Below are positions 53,524 to 55,638 of a DNA stretch of 55,638 nucleotides, in pieces. The position numbers and the translations under genes are program-made. The number at the start of each line of letters is the position of its first letter. The stretch's first letter is position 1. The stretch lies in the NCBI GenBank assembly GCA_900316305.1, contig ONCM01000015.1:1-55638 (forward strand), read 5' to 3'. A model generated the notes under the pieces. It was not told the DNA's origin. It did not search any database and was given only the letters and a program-made list of their open reading frames with translations. The stretch comes from an uncultured Bacteroidales bacterium (lineage in GTDB: Bacteria > Bacteroidota > Bacteroidia > Bacteroidales > WCHB1-69).

Positions 53524-55287
53524 TTATTTTCCAGAATCCACTTTGTATTTCTTAAAGATTTTCTTGTTGTTCATAATCTCGACGGCCTGCTGGAAGGTAT
53601 CGTCGCTTTCGAGGAAGACACGGTAGGCGTCGCCATAGCCATAAAGACCACGGGCGATTTCAAAACGCAGATACTCCTTGATGAATTCGGCGGCGTGTTC
53701 CTCGTTGCGCAGATGCTGCATCTCGGCATACGTCTTGTTGATGTAGTTGGTAAACATCGTGTCAAAAGTCTGCTGGTCAAAGTCTTCTGCATTCTTATAG
53801 AGCGAATCCAGCTTTGCTTTGTTCTCCTTGACAAACGCGTTGGCAAAATCGCTGAAGACGAACGGAGCCTTGTCGCTCACACCCTCTTCCTTGGCGAAAT
53901 CCATAAATTCCTTGTAGAATTCGTCCGAAATCTTGTAATTTTTCTGGAAATCATCGAATTTCGGATACTGTTTCAGCAACGGTTCGCGGTTTGTTTCGAG
54001 ATAATCGACGGTAAAGTTGCCAAAAACACCTTTTCTGACAATTTCATTGAAAAGCGTCGAATATTTGGTGGTGTCCAGCGGGATGAAGATGTCGGGCATG
54101 ATGCCGCCACCGCCATACACCACACGACCGTGCGGAGTCTTATATTTCAGTGAATCAGGGAATTTAATATTTTCGGCGGTGTAATACTCGCCGTTGTTGG
54201 CACGAGTTTGCAGATCTTTGAAGTAAGCATCCAGACCATCATCGTAGGGTTTCTGGATGCAGCGCCCTGTAGGCGTGTAATAGTGGGAAATGGTGAGGCG
54301 CACCTCGGATTGGTCAATTAGGCGTAACGGTTTCTGCACCAATCCCTTGCCGAAAGTACGACGTCCCACAACCAGACCACGATCCCAGTCTTGGATGCAG
54401 CCGGAGGTGATTTCGGAGGCGGAAGCAGAGTTCTCATCCACCAGCACAATCAGCTTGCCCTCCTCGAAGAGACCGTCCTCGGAAGAGTAGTACTTCTCGC
54501 CCGTCTTGCGGAAGTTGTCGGTATAGACAATCATACGTTTGCCAGAGATGAACTGGTCGCAAATTTCGAACGCCACGTTGAGATAACCGCCGCCGTTGCC
54601 GCGCAGGTCAAGGATGAGGTTCTTCATGCCCTGCTCTTTAAGTTCGCGGATGGCTTTTTTGAGTTCCGTAGTGGAGGTGGCGGCGAAACGCTCCAACTTG
54701 ACGTAGCCAGTGAGAGAATCCGCCATGAAACTGACATTGATGCTGTACATCGGGATGGCACCGCGGGTGATGACAAATTCGATGGGCTCTTTTTTGCGAC
54801 CGCGCACCACCGTGACGGTCACTTTGGTGCCCTTCTTGCCGCGCAGGTGTTTGCGCACCCAGTCGTTGGTGATATCCTTGCCAACAGCCACTGTATCATC
54901 CACTTTGATGATCTTGTCGCCCGGCATCAGACCGACCTTTTCAGACGGACCGTCGATGATGACCTCCATCACGTTGATAGTGTCCTTGATGAGCTGGAAG
55001 GTGACGCCGATGCCGTCGAAGGAGCCCTGCAACGGCTCGGTCATGGCAGCCACGTCCTTAGAGGGGATGTAGGCGGTGTGGGGATCCAGTTCCTTGAGCA
55101 TCTCATCGATGGACCGGTCCACCAGCGGGTCGAAATCCACGGAATCCACATACATGGAGTTGATGGCATTGAGCAACTGGTCCATCTTGGTTTTGTTCTG
55201 TTGGTAATGTTTGTTCGGGGACTGCGCAAAAAGGGTAGTTCCCATGGCTAACAGGCTGAAAACAGCGACAATGACTTTATTCTTCAT
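53524..55287 (-). CDS. C-terminal processing protease (S41 family)
   Basis: A 587-residue secreted serine protease from the ATG at 55287, with signal peptide MKNKVIVAVFSLLAMG to LFAQ. A PDZ domain (about 85-170: GSFDGIGVTFQLIKD, GLMPGDKIIKVDD) precedes the S41 core. LDLRGNGGGYLNVAF is the oxyanion region, the catalytic Ser is in VDENSASASE and Lys in GRRTFGKGLVQ. The C-terminal about 190 residues are a helical extension. The family trims periplasmic proteins. A TTG/GTG-extended frame to 55359 passes through the promoter and is rejected. Confidence 0.93.
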   Translation of the reverse strand: MKNKVIVAVFSLLAMGTTLFAQSPNKHYQQNKTKMDQLLNAINSMYVDSVDFDPLVDRSIDEMLKELDPHTAYIPSKDVAAMTEPLQGSFDGIGVTFQLIKDTINVMEVIIDGPSEKVGLMPGDKIIKVDDTVAVGKDITNDWVRKHLRGKKGTKVTVTVVRGRKKEPIEFVITRGAIPMYSINVSFMADSLTGYVKLERFAATSTTELKKAIRELKEQGMKNLILDLRGNGGGYLNVAFEICDQFISGKRMIVYTDNFRKTGEKYYSSEDGLFEEGKLIVLVDENSASASEITSGCIQDWDRGLVVGRRTFGKGLVQKPLRLIDQSEVRLTISHYYTPTGRCIQKPYDDGLDAYFKDLQTRANNGEYYTAENIKFPDSLKYKTPHGRVVYGGGGIMPDIFIPLDTTKYSTLFNEIVRKGVFGNFTVDYLETNREPLLKQYPKFDDFQKNYKISDEFYKEFMDFAKEEGVSDKAPFVFSDFANAFVKENKAKLDSLYKNAEDFDQQTFDTMFTNYINKTYAEMQHLRNEEHAAEFIKEYLRFEIARGLYGYGDAYRVFLESDDTFQQAVEIMNNKKIFKKYKVDSGK

Positions 55288-55328
55288 TGGGTTATTGGTT
55301 TTATACATTCTTATCTGACAAAAGGCGG

Positions 55329-55336
55329 CAAATATA
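55329..55336 (-). promoter_or_regulatory. -7 box for the S41 protease gene
   Basis: The minus strand reads CGTATATTTGCCGCC, 42 bp before the ATG at 55287. Confidence 0.65.
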
Positions 55337-55350
55337 CGATTTTTTAGGAG

Positions 55351-55370
55351 CCGCGGCATTCCTGCCGCGA
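55351..55370. repeat. GC-rich hairpin upstream of the S41 protease promoter
   Basis: CGCGGCA and TGCCGCG arms around TTCC, in an otherwise AT-rich gap. No T-run follows on either strand, so it is more like a REP unit than a terminator. Confidence 0.5.
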
Positions 55371-55471
55371 AAAAGATTAGTCGTATAATAAAAAAACGCC
55401 CCCAAAGGTCATACCATGCAAACTTGACATTATATGGGTGCTGAGTTAATTACGCGAAAACTACTAATTAA

Positions 55472-55638
55472 TCACCGCTCCACCGCCTTCCATCTCTCTA
55501 TCCGGCGTGTCTCGGAGGAGAAGTTCACCCCGATTTTGTAGAGCTTGCGCGGGTCGTGGGCGAAGGGCAAGGCGTACTCCCTTTTCTCGATCTGCGCCAA
55601 CGCTTCCTCGACGGATTTGTCCAACTTGAACTCGAAAA
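55472..55638 (-). CDS. C-terminal part of an AAA-ATPase-like / PD-(D/E)XK (DUF1703-type) protein
   Basis: Only the last about 55 codons are present. The sequence reads FEFKLDKSVEEALAQIE, then YALPFAHDPRKLYKIGVNFSSETRRIERW. The FEFK, the Gln-rich helix and the KIGVNFS ending are typical of the nuclease-like domain that follows an AAA-ATPase-like domain in a large Bacteroidetes family. The upstream part lies beyond the right edge. Confidence 0.82.
   Translation of the reverse strand, partial: FEFKLDKSVEEALAQIEKREYALPFAHDPRKLYKIGVNFSSETRRIERWKAVER

Noticed and set aside
55360-55471. Small gene in the right-hand gap
   Set aside because: No frame longer than a few codons with a plausible start, and the stretch holds only a hairpin and AT-rich DNA.

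Overview
The window looks like a chromosomal stretch of an anaerobic member of the Bacteroidales (Bacteroidetes), probably host-associated and uncultured. Signs of this are a T9SS C-terminal sorting domain, about twenty promoters with the Bacteroidetes -7 box TAnnTTTG, starts without Shine-Dalgarno sites, scattered single biosynthetic genes, a methylmalonyl-CoA mutase small subunit, a B12-type ribonucleotide reductase and an [FeFe]-hydrogenase-like protein. I cannot name a genus. I see no insertion sequence, prophage, CRISPR array or rRNA. It reads as core genome rich in short repeats.

Layout: 1-3147 is a secreted GH2 beta-galactosidase cut by the left edge. 3448-7476 holds a T9SS-sorted protein, a chagasin-type protease inhibitor with a glycosyltransferase, and a LytTR regulator behind an AT-rich hairpin array. 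7479-11364 has an orphan DNA methyltransferase, ispD, a YitT-family membrane protein and a lone OppB-type permease. 11677-15223 has nrdJ and a CCG-domain protein. 15264-23954, all on the minus strand, has a FemAB/GNAT-like protein, gpsA, a TPR protein, serS, a YD-repeat-like protein, pruA and a one-helix protein. 24106-28276 has a MATE exporter, tatD, a small outer-membrane barrel and an Old Yellow Enzyme. 28288-31208 has a B12/iron-type binding lipoprotein and mutA. 31447-34665 is a redox or H2 signalling module (DRTGG protein, RsbW-like ATPase, [FeFe]-hydrogenase-like protein) followed by a His-rich metal permease. 34784-38429 has a steroid 5-alpha-reductase-like protein, a glycosyltransferase, a SAM hydrolase, an omega-amidase and tRNA-Phe. 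38568-44561 has rpsF-rpsR-rplI, gcvH, frr, pyrH, comF, two lipoproteins and purE. 44633-55287 has an AddA-like helicase-nuclease, guaB, a universal stress protein, a flavin reductase, rlmB-phosphoesterase-miaA, a PAS protein and a C-terminal protease. A PD-(D/E)XK protein is cut by the right edge.

The most unusual content lies between genes. Nearly twenty intergenic arrays of 7- or 8-bp units in a few sequence families abut start or stop codons. A dispersed palindrome with arms GTAGAGACG occurs at five loci. At two gene junctions a GATGA-rich repeat forms an unbroken ladder of tiny reading frames linked by ATGA overlaps, running from the stop codon of one gene to the start codon of the next. 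A palindromic repeat also sits in frame inside the beta-galactosidase gene. The best candidate protein system is the DRTGG / RsbW-like / [FeFe]-hydrogenase-like trio, in which the cluster-ligating cysteines are kept but the proton-shuttle cysteine is phenylalanine.
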